Shown: piece by piece, positions 20,471 through 31,691 of the stretch
Layout: every line of letters starts with the position of its first letter
Numbering within the stretch: position 1 is the stretch's first letter
Origin: Nereocystis luetkeana
Taxonomy: Eukaryota; Sar; Phaeophyceae; Laminariales; Laminariaceae
Assembly: GCA_031213475.1 (NCBI GenBank)
Contig: JARUPZ010000034.1
Location: 3,371,114 to 3,435,113 of the forward strand
Direction: 5' to 3'
Length of the DNA: 64,000 nt
Program-made: the position numbers and the translations under genes
The notes under the pieces: model-generated
The model's input: the letters and a program-made list of their open reading frames with translations, nothing else
What the model was told of the DNA's origin: nothing
Databases searched by the model: none

Positions 20471-21447
20471 TCTATACAGCACCATGGTCTTTGTCTGCAC
20501 CACCCCGCGTCGAGGTGGTCGCAGGTTTGGTGCGGCAAGATAATTTCTGCCGAGCAGGCGCTTCCGCGAGGACGGTCTAGAAGATTTAAAGCTGTCAACG
20601 GGGGGGGGGGGGGGGCAGAGTAAATATTCTCCGCACCCCGCCGTGGCGAAACAAACGAAGCCTATTAATAGTAACTCTCTGCCGGTCCAAGTGGAGCCCG
20701 TGATATTTACACCCTAAAGAAAACAAAACAATTCAGACTTTGGAGGCCATGTGGCATGTGGCACGCTTCATGCTTTTAGGCGCAGTATTGATTTTTATGG
20801 ATTTTCATGGACAGAACACACCGCTCGTGGCGCGCGTTTTTCGCTTGGCTTTAGTATATATACCTGATTTTGGCTCAAACGGATCAGGTATAACTGATTT
20901 TGGCATATGCCCTAAATATACCTGATTTTGGCTCAAACGGATCAGGTATAACTGATTTTGGCATATGCCCTATTACTAATACAGGCAAATGCCAAAATCA
21001 GTTATACCTGATCCGTTTGAGCCAAAATCTGGTATATACTAAAGCCAAGTGAAAAACGCGCGCCACGAGCGGTGTGTTCTGTCCATGGAAATGCATAAAA
21101 ATCAATACTGCGCCTAAAGCATGAAGAGTGCCACATTCACATGGCCTCCAAAGTCTGAATTGTTTTGTTTTCTTTAGGGTGTAAATATCACGGGCTCCAC
21201 TTGGACCTGCAGAGAGTCACTAGCAATAGGCTTCGTTTGTTTCGCCACGGCGGGGCGCCAAGTGTATTTACTCTGGCGCCCCCCCCCGTTGACAGCTTTA
21301 AATCTTCTAGACCGTCCTCGCGGAAGCGCCTGCTCGGCACGAAATTATCTTACCGTACCAAACCTGCGACCACCTCGACGCGGGGTGGTGCAGACAAAGA
21401 CCATGGTGCTGTATATACATATATAGATTGCTGTGATCATACCAGGT
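20452..21447. repeat. About 1-kb palindrome
   Basis: The left arm (20452-about 20965) and right arm (about 20985-21447) are inverted over almost their full length. Shared blocks include CAGCACCATGGTCTTTGTCT, CGCTTCCGCGAGGACGGTCT, CAACGGGGGGG and CACCGCTCGTGGCGCGCG. The arms differ by small changes and by a tandem duplication near the centre (CCTGATTTTGGCTCAAACGG repeated at 20871 and 20921). The spacer is about 20 bp. Confidence 0.8.
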
Positions 21448-21640
21448 GTGTGTGTTCTTCACATTAAACCGTTCTTTCTACCCGTCGACATCCAGCACAA
21501 CCAGTGTCCGTGCCGATTCTTCAATCCTAGAAGAGATTACTCGTACAAGTTCTGTGGTCACAAAGCTACGCCACAGTGATAACTACGTTGCCACGTACGA
21601 GGTTGTTTGTTGTTGTTGTTGTTCTCACATTAACTCTCTG
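21447..21640. repeat. R3 fragment
   Basis: GTTCTTCACATTAAACCGTT, TTCTACCCGTCGACATCCAG, AGTGTCCGTGCCGATTCTTC, then CTGTGGTCACAAAGCTACG. Closely matched at 55583-55740 and inverted at 23290-23400. Confidence 0.7.
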
Positions 21641-22705
21641 ACGAAGGAGTCCGTGGTCACACAAAGGTGCTGGAGCCCTAGGAAGATCCCAAAAACAAAA
21701 AAAAACGAACATTCGGCTGCCTCAAAATACACGAGACGGAAAAAGCGCACACAATATAAAACCAATGTGCAAAACTGAACTAACATGGCCGCGGGTATAT
21801 CCTCTCAACTATAATATAGAAGAGTACCCCCGTTCCCACCACTAACCAACTCGTGGCTGCTGACTACAGCGGATGCTGTCTGAAGTGCTGCCTGCACCGT
21901 ACGAAACGCACGGTAGTCGTGAAAACGAAAGAGGAACACACCTGCCTGCTATCTGGAGTGCTGTCAGAGTGAAGACTCGCGGATATGCAGTGAAAAAAGG
22001 AGCAATCGAACCTTACTGCCACACGAATATCAACGATCGCCATCTCTTCCTGGACTGTCTGACACAAAAAGGTGCAGCACAGTTATGATACCACGTCCCT
22101 GATAATTGCGTAGGTTATTCCCCATGAAGGGTATACAACTCGTTAAACTACAAAAACCAGTGACGAGTACCGGTAGATACTATTCTGCCTCGTGAAAAAC
22201 AAAACCAGGAAAAAACAAACTATGACTGCTTCTCTCGTGATGATAGTGTGCGCGCAAATCATGGGTCTCCATGCACCGTCTTCCTGCCGCTCTTCATGGC
22301 CGCATCATCGCCTTGGCCCAATCCACCCGCTCCTTTGCGCGTGCACTCGTTGCCATTCCCTTCCAGTCGTTTCCCTTTCTCCGTCATCCTGAAAAACAAA
22401 ATGCTCCTCGCACTTGCGGTTCTGATCTGGGAAATAAAAATTCTCGCGCAGGGGGAGGTCAATCCGTCTCTTCCCCGCACGTCGACGCTCAGTCTCCCTC
22501 CTCCCTCGTCGTCGAATCCAGCCTCCTACCGGCGCAATAGACTGTGCCGTAGTGTGGCCTGTGGTGGCGCCTGCCTCCGCGCATGGACACCCCGATTGAG
22601 CATTGCTGCTCTGCCGCAGCTGCCTAAAAAGACGCGCGAATCGTAGGTCTCCGTGCCTGACGCACCACGTACGACCCAACTCTACTGCCGCCTGAGCCTC
22701 GCGGC
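21641..22705. other. No firmly supported gene
   Basis: GC-richer DNA at 22250-22690 is open on both strands. The minus frame (22757-22305) contains RIDLPLRENFYFPDQNRKCE and the plus frame is Pro/Ser-rich. Neither shows a known domain or clear splice signals. TGTTGTTGTTGTT at 21608 is a short simple repeat. Confidence 0.35.
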
Positions 22706-23268
22706 CGAGGTACCAGGTATGCAGTAAGCAGGTAGAAAACAACAGAGTACACATCACAACAACTATTAACCCTTTTAGGACTGCAGTCTCCTTTTGGGGA
22801 CAATTGGGGGCAAACTACTTGGAATTAGAACGGTTTGTCCCCAAAACGGGAATGGAGTTCTAAAGGGGTTAAATACATGAAGCACGTCGCACACCCCAGA
22901 GAAGAAAAAGTGAAACCAGCGTACATTGTATGCATGTATAAATACGTACTTCTACGTACGGCGTACGAGTAGAGTTTCTACGGTAATACAGAAGAATTTC
23001 AACCAAGGGAGGGCAGAGGCACACGGAGAGAAAAAACAGTGTACGTATGGCCGCTCTGACTGGTTCAAACTTGAGCAAAATCAGTTGAAAGCTAGACAGA
23101 GTAGAAAAACAGGTGTACCTTGGCCTTTTCGTGCCAAAATCAGTTACGTTGTCAGCCTGGCCAATAGCAGGGCTCCTGGGGTGTGGTTTGCACTTGTTTT
23201 TAGGATGTAACTGATTTTGGCCGAAAAGTGGCCAGGTATACCTGATTTTGGCAAAAACCCTATTTTGA
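22706..23268. repeat. R4 arm, right (inverted copy of 20011-20470)
   Basis: Reverse complement of the left R4 arm, ending CCTGATTTTGGCAAAAACCC. It is longer because a MITE2 sits at 22766-22872. Both outer ends are flanked by TAT-like bases, so 20011-23268 may be one long-TIR composite of 3.26 kb. Confidence 0.75.
22766..22872. mobile_element. MITE2 copy with demonstrated TTAA duplication
   Basis: The filled site reads CAACTA-TTAA-CCCTTTTAGG...GGGG-TTAA-ATACATG. The empty site in the inverted R4 copy (20420-20440) reads CAACTA-TTAA-ATACATG after complementing. This shows directly that MITE2 inserts at TTAA and duplicates it, as piggyBac-type elements do. Confidence 0.92.
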
Positions 23269-23269
23269 A

Positions 23270-23400
23270 AATCTTTACCTGGTACCTGGTACAATTTACA
23301 GTCGGATTGAAGAATCGGCACGGACGCTGGTTGTGCTGGATGTCGACGGGTAGAGAAAACGGTTTAGGGGTGAAGAACACACACAAATACACACGTTTTG
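23270..23400. repeat. R3 fragment (inverted)
   Basis: GATTGAAGAATCGGCACGGA, CTGGTTGTGCTGGATGTCGA and CGGGTAGA..AACGGTTTA are the complement of 21447-21560. A double TACCTGGTACCTGGTA motif abuts it. Confidence 0.65.
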
Positions 23401-23786
23401 CCGGCTGGCTCAGAATGTCGTCCAATTTGCAAGGAAAGCAGCACTAAATGACGACCAATAAACAGTAAACACGTAGAAATGCAACGAGTAGACACATTTC
23501 GGCGAAAAACATGCAAAAAAAAGGGGGGGGGGAAGCCTGCGGCGAACCAACAGATCAAAATAAAAAAATGTCGCACAGTCTTTTTTGCTTACGGCGGAAG
23601 AAGAAAGAAGGCCCAGCGCACAAAACTTGCCGCACCACGCCTACGGCTCGCGGTGAACAGAATGGAAATTACGGCATGTAAAAATGTGCGCCAGGACAAG
23701 ATACTACCGCCTATGTTACGTATCTGGCAGTGTTGGAGATGGCTCTGAGAACGAGTGGCGATCGACTTTTTTCGATCGGTGGCCTT
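23401..23786. other. No supported gene
   Basis: A-rich stretch with no recognised exon. Confidence 0.4.
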
Positions 23787-24625
23787 TTAGGGCCCATCTT
23801 AACGAGAACTTTTTTAATGATACTCCGCCAATCTTTTTTTCGTTTTATTTGATTTGCATCTGATTGATCGAAAAGTGAATCAATCGCCCATCAGGCATTT
23901 TGATGTTTGATTCGAATTAAAACGAAAAAACGAATTCGACAAGAAGTCTTTTGGGGCCTGTTTTGCTCTTCGTGTTATTCAAATCGGGGAGTTCGTCGAG
24001 CTCGACGTGGCATGTTCCTGAAGCCGAAGCAAGCCACGCAAACTTGAGCCGTGTCGTCGACTGCTTCCCAGGTGAGATCCACCATTCCCAGGTGAGATCC
24101 ACCATTCCCGAGAGACAGGGCCACCGGAGCAGCCGCAGCGCGAGGTCCGACGGTCCCTAGCACAGAGTAGACCATCGGCGGCGCGTCAAAAAATTACAAG
24201 GCCGTCGCAAGCCCAGTTTTTCATCCCTCTTTGCCTCGCGAGCCACACGAGCACCGACCAGGTCACGACTTCGCTCAGAAAATCGATCGCTGTATCCCCG
24301 TCGCTGCTGCCTGCGTGGGGCTTCGGGGCTGGGCCAGCCACCCAAGACATCCCAAGAGCGATAGCCTCTTCGGCGGTGCCGGCAGAAACAACCGGCCGCT
24401 GCCCGCGGCGCGCGGCGCCCCGGGGAGGACGCGGGCCGTCTCTCGCCTCGTTGGTTGCCCTCTGGTGTTCGTTGACGCTTGTGCGTTATTCGATCTCAAA
24501 AAATATATACGCTATTCCTCGATAGGACCCAAAGGCATATTTTTCACGCAATTCTGTCCGAATCAAATTTTCTTTTTTTCTATTCGATTATCATGAAAAA
24601 GGTTGTTCGTTAAGATGAGCCCTTA
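23787..24625. mobile_element. PIF/Harbinger-like element with GC-rich cargo
   Basis: The inverted ends GGGCCCATCTTAACGA and (complemented) GGGCTCATCTTAACGA each continue to ATGATA over about 33 bp. They are flanked by TTA on both sides (23787-23789 and 24623-24625). A 3-bp TTA/TAA duplication with GGG-type ends is typical of PIF/Harbinger. AT-rich subterminal DNA with TTGATTCGAATT motifs encloses a GC-rich core (about 23940-24510) containing a perfect 20-bp tandem duplication (CCCAGGTGAGATCCACCATT). No transposase is visible. The core could be captured host sequence. Confidence 0.75.
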
Positions 24626-26044
24626 AATCAGCGAGATATTCGATATTTTTGGGGATCTTTCGGAAAATGGCGATCTCGATTCCAAAAAAAAGACGACCGG
24701 TTTTGATGCGTTACGTGTACGTACTGCTCTATTAATAGCTTTTAGAACTGCTCTCGAGTTTTTTGGGGGGGGGAATTAATTGGATTTAGGCGTGAAGGGG
24801 TTAATACCAAGCATACAACAGTAACTGCTCGTATATATCTGTTGTTCAACACAGCAAATTTAGCGCTCTCAACTCACAAGGTACCAGAGGTGTTGTCCAC
24901 GTACTATCCACAGCAGCAACAACAGCAGTAAGCAGCAGCAGTGAACAGCAGCATCACCAATAATGCAGTTCTGTTGTACGAGTACAGATGGCTCAATACG
25001 TGCCTGGTATTGTATTCCATTTTCCACTTCCAGATTATTCAATTTGATTCGGGGTATGCGTCGTGAATGCATAGCTATACTTGCGTCCCCACGGTTACTT
25101 GACCAACACGCTCACTCACACAACGGACACCATGCAGCAGACACGGTATACCCCATACGAGAACTGCCTCCAGGTCTCCTGGCGTACAAGCAGCGTACTC
25201 TTCACTACGCTATCTTCGCAACCAAAGAGCAAACACAGACAGCAGTGCTGTGTCCCAGCGAACACACAAGGCAAAGCACGGCACTGACTGTCTATTGCAC
25301 ATTGCAGCTATTTTACATGCATCTGGAGTTTGCTGTGCGCTGTGTGGCGGGCTGTGTGATGCGCTCAAGGCTCCGGAGGGGAAGACACGACGGTTTGCAG
25401 GTGTAAGGCGGAGGCGTAGTTCGAGCGGGGAGGCAAAGATCGAAGATCGCGATCTTTGCGATCTCGATCGAGTCTCACCGACCTTCGATCCAGACAATGA
25501 TAAGGGTGAATATCGATCTTTGCGAAGGCGATCTCGATCTCGATTTCCAACAGGGGTATCTGGATACAGTCGTGGTCCCACTTGTGTGCGGTGGGTCGTC
25601 AGACGCATATGACCGGTCCCTGCACTCATCCGGATGAGGGTAAATATTAGATTGCAAGTTACCCTCTGAACAGTGCGGGGGGCGCACTTACGTGGGCGAG
25701 AGTCATTCAGCCAGTCCTGACCAAGTAATCGGAGCTCATCAAGGCCCCGGACACGATGCACTGCTGTACACTGCACACCAGCGTAACCGACGAAGCGTTG
25801 GCTCGTTTCATGTTTTGTCCACGTCTGCAGCCTGCACTGCCGTGCTGTTTTTACAGCCGCTGCCAAACACGCACGCATCCGTCCTCACGCACGGCGCCCG
25901 AATCTATTGTACAACTGCTGTAAAAAATACTACGGCAGCAGCGCTACTACTGCTGTACACCAGGTACGTACTGACAGGATTATTAAGCACATCGCTTCTC
26001 GAAAGCATCTACCTCACTGCTCTACAGCTTGCTGGCTAAACTCA
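24626..26044. other. No supported gene
   Basis: A degenerate MITE2 is possible at 24732-24803 (TTAA ends, TTTTAGAACTGC and GAAGGGGTTAA). GATCGCGATCTTTGCGATC-type palindromic runs lie at 25435-25470 and 25510-25545. The remaining frames are not recognised. Confidence 0.35.
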
Positions 26045-26463
26045 TCATGCCCCCCCGACCTCCCAAAGGTCTGCCTGCCGCGCTGGTTTGGAAGCACAGG
26101 CTTTGAGAATCGACACTCTGGCCTTCTGCGGGTAGTATGCGGTCTCGTCGTTGTTGTTGTACGACTCCACAAAACTCCAGAGGGAACCAAACTGCGACGA
26201 AAGTTCCCCGTAAGACGGCGGTGCAGCGATATCTTCGACCTTCCCAGTCTCGTAATCGCTGTCCTCGCTCTGGCGGTCGGAATCACTACCCTTCTCTACG
26301 ACCGAGTCGATAGTGCTCCCCGTCATGACGTCGTGCTCATTCGGTCACACAGCCCACACTCTAGACGCGTCCAAGGCGGCCTTGTCTGCTGGATCTCCCG
26401 GGGGCATGTCGAGGTTCGCCAACACGCCGCCCAACTCGGTGTCGCTAACACCGGGGTGAGCAC
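26045..26463 (-). pseudogene. Interrupted ORF, acidic protein of unknown family
   Basis: One minus-strand frame reads SDTELGGVLANLDMPPGDPA, DKAALDASRVWAV, then (after a single interruption) MTGSTIDSVVEKGSDSDRQS, EDSDYETGKVEDIAAPPSYG, ELSSQFGSLWSFVESYNNND and ETAYYPQKARVSILKA, with a stop at 26045. Composition and codon use look like true coding sequence with a charged linker. A splice acceptor (CAGCAG) may lie at the upstream edge. Host gene fragment or transposon protein fragment are both possible. No family is recognised. Confidence 0.45.
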
Positions 26464-26649
26464 CTGCTGTCCTGTGTGTGCTGGTGCTGCTGCTGCTGAT
26501 GTTCTGTACGTAGTTGTGTAGAGGCGTGAAGGTCCCGCTTTAGTGCGGTTGCCGCACTGACGTGGGACCGGTCCCGCTTAAGTGCTGTAGCCGCACTTAA
26601 CAGGTGGGATGAATTGGTGCACAAGATGTTGTTCACCGTCCCACAAGCG
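26464..26649. repeat. Short direct repeat, GTCCCGCTTTAGTGC type
   Basis: GGTCCCGCTTTAGTGCGGTT plus GCCGCACTGACG at 26530 is followed by GGTCCCGCTTAAGTGCTGTA plus GCCGCACTTAAC at 26569. Each copy is partly self-complementary. Confidence 0.5.
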
Positions 26650-26750
26650 CTTGACCCCTTTAAGACGCCAGTCCCGTTTTGGGGACAAGCCACTCAAAAC
26701 GTACGTAGTTTGTCCCCAAAGGGGACTTGCAGTACTACATAGAAGGGTTG
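26650..26750. mobile_element. MITE2 copy, diverged
   Basis: CAGTCCCGTTTTGGGGACAA at the left and TTTGTCCCC..GGGGACT at the right, ending AGAAGGGTT. The TTAA ends have decayed to TTGA/TTGAC. A further degenerate relative may lie at 27040-27160. Confidence 0.75.
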
Positions 26751-27769
26751 ACGGAGCTGCACTATAGTGGGACCACGACTGCTACACCTTGCACATAAGA
26801 AACACGGGGATGCCAGTAGAGGGTGGAGGGTAAAACGTAAAACACGTTCGATACAAAATATATTTAGTATGTCGTTATCTCGATGTCTCGGAACGTCTGA
26901 TACGATATCCAACACTACATTGTTATTAGTTGGTGGGGATGATGGGGGGATGGATCTGTCAGTTCGAACAATGCATAACCTTTTAAGAGCCGTACTGTCA
27001 ACAAACAAATATCTAGTATCTACCGTAAGTACGATCTTGAGCAATCTGTCCCCAAAATAAAACGGGAGCCCGATCCTTGAAGGGGGGCTACATTTCCACC
27101 CCTTTTAGAGCTGCACCCACGTTTTTTGTTTTCTTGGGGGGGGCAAACTACTTTGAATTAGAACAGGATAAAACAGGCGGTATTATTGATGGTAGCAGTA
27201 CATACGGACCAGTCATACGGAAGAAGAAATTATCAAATTTCTAGGGGTGGTGCGGACCTCTGGGGTTTTCCATCCTGATCCCAGCCGCACCCTGATCCCA
27301 CCCGGATATGATTTTGTAAATGTAATCTCCTTGATGGCGAAAAGGGGGGTTGGCTCCACCAGAGTTGCTGCGGTAATGGCCCCACCGAAAGTAGTCTGGC
27401 CCCGGGACGTGTATGAGTGCAGTTCTACAGAGTACTCTACAAGGGAAACGACGTGGGCGAGGAACAAACAACCAAAACAACCAACTTCGTACACTATATT
27501 TTTCAGGTACCTGTACAGCATTTTGATGCGAAAAACCTGCAGTACACGTCCGCAGCGCGCAGCCCTTGTTTGAGATCGCAGATGGCCTGCTGGGCCCCGC
27601 GAGGTACCGCGAAGGTATGATGTCATATACTGGTAGCATATAATATCTGGCATGGCATACAATCAGGTCGCAACAGAGGTATCCGAAAGTGCTGCCAGTA
27701 CCCAGGTATATTTGCAGGCGTACTTGCAGCGGTATGTTCGCCTGGTCGGTACCCGACCTGCAAGATACT
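26751..27769. other. No firmly supported gene
   Basis: Frames at 27213-27662 on both strands look moderately protein-like (minus: GGAITAATLVEPTPLFAIKE; plus: QFYRVLYKGNDVGEEQTTKT) but contradict each other and show no domain. Confidence 0.3.
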
Positions 27770-27890
27770 TGCTTCGAGTACAGTCATTACTGGGTATCGG
27801 CACGGACCGCTGGGTGTGCTGGATTTTCGACGGGTAGAACGAAGGGTTTGATGTGAAGAACGCGCACACACTAGCCTTTACTGCTGCGTA
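27770..27890. repeat. R3 fragment (inverted)
   Basis: GGGTATCGGCACGGACCGCT, GGTGTGCTGGATTTTCGACG, GGTAGAACG and GTGAAGAACGCGCACACA match R3 in reverse orientation. Confidence 0.6.
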
Positions 27891-27959
27891 TTTTCCAGGG
27901 CCGTCCTCGAGTATTTGTTTTTGCTCCATGGCTTGTCACGGCGGTGCGTTTTTTTCTTA

Positions 27960-28860
27960 CGTTGCGGTACGTGGCGGTGCGGTTTTTACCGCACCGCACC
28001 GCACCTTCCAGAGGGATTCAGGACTAAAACTCCACACCGCGCCGCGCCGCACTGCACCACACCGTACGATTCTAAAAAATAAACCCCGCACCGAACCTAA
28101 CCGTTCGATTTTCTCAAATATAAAAACCGTGAGAAAATTGCCTGTTACGCAACCGCACCCCATCTTATAGAAGGTTTCAGAACTAGAAATCCGCTCCGCA
28201 CCGCACCGAACCGTACGATTCTCAGAATTATACGCCGCACCGAACCGAATCGTTCGATTTTCTCAATTTTAAGAACGATGAGAAAACCTACGGGTCTTAA
28301 GAAGCGAGCGCTCGTAGCTGGCGACGGTACGGGTACGGTGCGGTTCTTGACCGGCTAGAGGGTTTCAGGACTAAAACTCCACACCGCGCCGCGCCGCACC
28401 GCACCGCACCGTACGATTCTAAAAAATAAACCCCGCACCGAACCGAACCGTCCGATTTTCTCAAATATAAAAACCGTGAGAAAATTGCCTGTTACGCAAC
28501 CGCACCCCATCTTACAGAGGGTTTCATAACTAGAAATCCGCTCCGCACCGCACCGTAGGATTCTCAAAATTATACACCGCACCGAACCGAATCGTTCGAT
28601 TTTCTCAATCTTAAGAACGATGAGAAAACCTTCGGGTCTCAAGAAGCGAGCGCTCGTAGCTGGCAACGGTGCGGGTACGGTGCGGTTCTTGACCGGCTAC
28701 TACCGAACCACACCGCACCGTACGGCCTGAAAGTTGAAACCGCACCGCACCGCACCGCAATATACCGTATGAACATCGAAACCACAATCCGCACCGCACC
28801 GTATTAAATACTAAAATTTGGGCCCACCGCACCGCCGTAGGGTTCTGCAAATATATAGCC
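27960..28860. repeat. ACCGCACCG-rich higher-order repeat
   Basis: A 347-bp unit occurs twice in tandem (about 28010-28356 and 28357-28703). Each unit is made of two related half-units: CCGCACCGAACC..CGTTCGATTTTCTCAA, followed by AAACCGTGAGAAAATTG or AACGATGAGAAAACC. Flanking partial units extend the array on both sides. GCACCGCACCGCACC runs give repetitive frames on both strands that should not be called genes. Confidence 0.8.
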
Positions 28861-30579
28861 GCGCCGCGGTTCGTGCGATTTGCACCGTGAAAAGCCTTGG
28901 TTTTTTTCCTTCGTCTTGTTTTTGGGGGGACTCAGTCACCGCGGGTATTTTAACGGTAGTGATCTTTGATTGTATCCACAGGGTATATGTTCAGCCGCCA
29001 CAGATCACCCCGGGACGGGATCAACTCATCGTGGTGCTTACCGGGGGGTTTTTTTTTGGCGGGATCCAGCCACCACGGAACAGCCCCATCAACATTCCCT
29101 GACTTGGTTGTACCTGGTATGTGTTAGAAATGCGTTTTTTTTTCACATTGCCATGCTTGTAGCTTCCGGCCGCGGGTCTTTTCCCGCGCTATCGGCTGCG
29201 CGCATACACCACGGAGCAAGATTGGACTCCGGCCGGGCTCCGTGGCGCCTGCTCTAGACGTTCAAAGTCGCGGGGTGCTGGCTCTTTTCGCGGGATCGCT
29301 TTCCGCCGCGCCAGAGCCAAGCAGGTCGATGGAATCCCCCCAAGCACAAAATCAGCTGTCCGCTCTGCTGCTGCTGCTGCTGCTGTATCGCACCGCCCCT
29401 CCAGCTCTCTAGCTGTCTACTTGGCGGCAGCCACGGTACAACAGCAGTCGCGCATCAAACCCTTCCTTTTTGTGACGGCCACGGGCGTTCTGTTTGTGCG
29501 TGTGTGCCATGAAAACTGTTTCCCTACGTATGAAAAGGAAGGAACACATGGTTGTGAACGGTGCAATTATGGCTTGGGGCAAAACGATATAAAACCGCAC
29601 TGCCTCGGAAGTTGCAAGAGCAACCGCGCAGCCACGGTACACACTTCAACCAGGCATTGATACAACAGCGGTACAACAACTGCAGCAGCAGCAGCACAAC
29701 ACCAGTGGTATAAGAAGCACCCGCGTTTCACGCTCTCGTTTAGGGGCAGCCACGGCGGTACTTTCGTGTTTTTGCGCTCTGTGTTCTCCAGGAGGAGATG
29801 CATTCGTGACAACGTTTTCACGTCTATTGATAAAATCAGCCAACACATTGTGGTACAGTACGTAGTACCTCATCTTGTCACGATGCATGTAGATCGGAAC
29901 ACCTGATGACGGTGTTGCCCCTTTTTAGCTTGCAAAACCCTCGTGATTGCAAGCCCACCACATTCCGAAGGGGAGCCTATGAGTAAATAAAATACACATA
30001 CATTGGGCGCCCGCGGTCAGGAAACAATATGATGAGAAAAATAGGCTCAGATCGGCACGAACACGAAAATCGGGTTCTGAAACACAGGTCAATAGTGGGA
30101 CCAACTCTCAATATACGATACAGTTGGATCATTGTCGGGAAAAAAATAAGGCAGTTGAGCCTGGACAACAAACTGGCGTTTCTTAACGCCTGCGTAATAC
30201 AGCGGTCAGCTCTGCCACCAAATATGATGGCACTGCTTGTTGCACGGTTGGTGTATTATGATAGTGAGCTGTCGCTAGGAACTCGGGCAAGCAGGATATT
30301 TGTGTGTGTCGTCAACGTGTGCGCGTCCGTGGAAGGTTCCAAGAAAGTGATCGGTGTTGCTTTTTTTCGCAAGATTTCGGCGGTCGTGACATACATCCCT
30401 TTCAACACCAAGTAAAAATACGGCTTCAGCCAGCGCGAAAGGGGGCCCCGACATGGTGGCGCAGTGTGAATTAGAAAACTCGCAGTGTAGCACCCAAGCT
30501 ATAGACGACGCACTCCCCGCTGGGATAGACTTTAGAGCCGATTTCTCCGATACAACGGGGGCACACACAACGATATAAC
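28861..30579. other. No supported gene
   Basis: Contains a (CTG)n run at 29363-29384 and a paired GCAGCCACGG string (29427, 29630, 29746). The plus frame 30029-30415 is open for 128 codons but unrecognised and uses no splice context. Confidence 0.35.
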
Positions 30580-30640
30580 TATTACGGGGAACCATAGTAA
30601 ATAGACCCAACTATTGTGGGTAAAAATAGGTAAATACGAG
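30580..30640. mobile_element. MITE1 5' half
   Basis: TATTACGGGGAACCATAGTA..GTAAAAATAGGTAAATA matches the first half of MITE1 and then stops. The missing half is found at 32646-32705 in the same orientation. Confidence 0.7.
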
Positions 30641-31187
30641 GGCTCCGCATGGGTGCCTGCCGGCACCCATGCTCCGGATAGGAAGATATACCTCAGGACC
30701 AATTTGTGATTACTTTCAAGCAAGCTAACATACATACACCATTCGATCTTATTACGAACAGGATCTGATTCAGGTCAATGCCAAGTGGTGCAGGAAAAAG
30801 GCAAAGCCGATCTTCACTTCTCGGTTTTTGCATTCACTCGCATTATACACCTACTATTATGGCGATTTTATGCGACGTCATTTCATCAGTCTTTTTCAGC
30901 GATCTCTGCAGCCCAAAAATCAGAACCGTCTATTACGGGCCAGGAAATCGTCGATACTGTTTTATCTCAGTGCCTGGAGGGGGCAGTAATCAACTCAGTC
31001 CTGAGAGGTTTCTCGCATTTCTCAGAAGTTAGATTACTTGTATCTTGTGTACTGTAGCACTGAATGCTGCCCTTTGTCTCCCCAGCTGCCATGTACCCAA
31101 TACCCACGTCGAAGTATTGCTACTGCCAACGGCGCTTGTACAGGAGAGATGGCTTGTCCCTCACGCGAAAGCGATAGCAGCAACAGC

Positions 31188-31330
31188 AGCAGCAGCACAA
31201 CAGTAAGAACAGCAGCAACACCAGCAGCAGAGCAGTAGCAGCAGGCATCGCTGTTGCTGGTGCTGTGTAGCCGCAGCCGCAAGACCAGCAGCAAGCAGCG
31301 CAACAGCAGCAGCCGTGGTAGCAGCATCGA
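31188..31330. repeat. CAG-rich simple sequence
   Basis: Interrupted CAGCAGCAACAGCAGCAG runs give Gln-, Ser- or Cys-rich frames on both strands. No gene is inferred. Confidence 0.6.
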
Positions 31331-31582
31331 CAAAAACTTGCAGTATCCGCCCAAAATTCTGAGTACACGCAGCTGTATCCACAGCAGCACAGAACCCCGA
31401 CATACTGCGAGTACTCGAGGTGGAAGCAAGCAGTCTCGAACCCTCGAGTATCTTCAGTAGTGCTCGCCGAAACAACTCTGACGCGTTCTTCACCAGAAAA
31501 TGGTAAGGCGAACATGATACCTGGCATCTTGATATTTTTTTTTCAAAGTGAAAAACGTCTGCTGTGAGGATGACCGGTTGAG

Positions 31583-31691
31583 TATCACGGGGGACCATAG
31601 TTAATAGGACCAAATATTGTTAGTAGAAATGGTTAAATATATAGCTTTTTATGTATACGACAGGTCCTATTAACTATGGTCCCCCGTAATA
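31583..31691. mobile_element. MITE1 copy, complete
   Basis: TATCACGGGGGACCATAG..CTATGGTCCCCCGTAATA, 109 bp. It lies inside the 2-kb segment that appears to split another MITE1. Confidence 0.9.

Noticed and set aside
20011-23268. LTR retrotransposon
   Set aside because: The long repeats are inverted, not direct, and there is no coding region, primer-binding site or polypurine tract.
28355-28850. Cys/Gly/Ala-rich minus-strand ORFs over the ACCG array
   Set aside because: They follow the repeat period and have no independent coding evidence.
30029-30415. 128-codon ORF as a host gene
   Set aside because: Open but without domain, start context or splice signals. Frames of this size occur by chance here.
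31034-31613. Leu- and Ala-rich ORFs on both strands
   Set aside because: Driven by CAG/CTG simple sequence.
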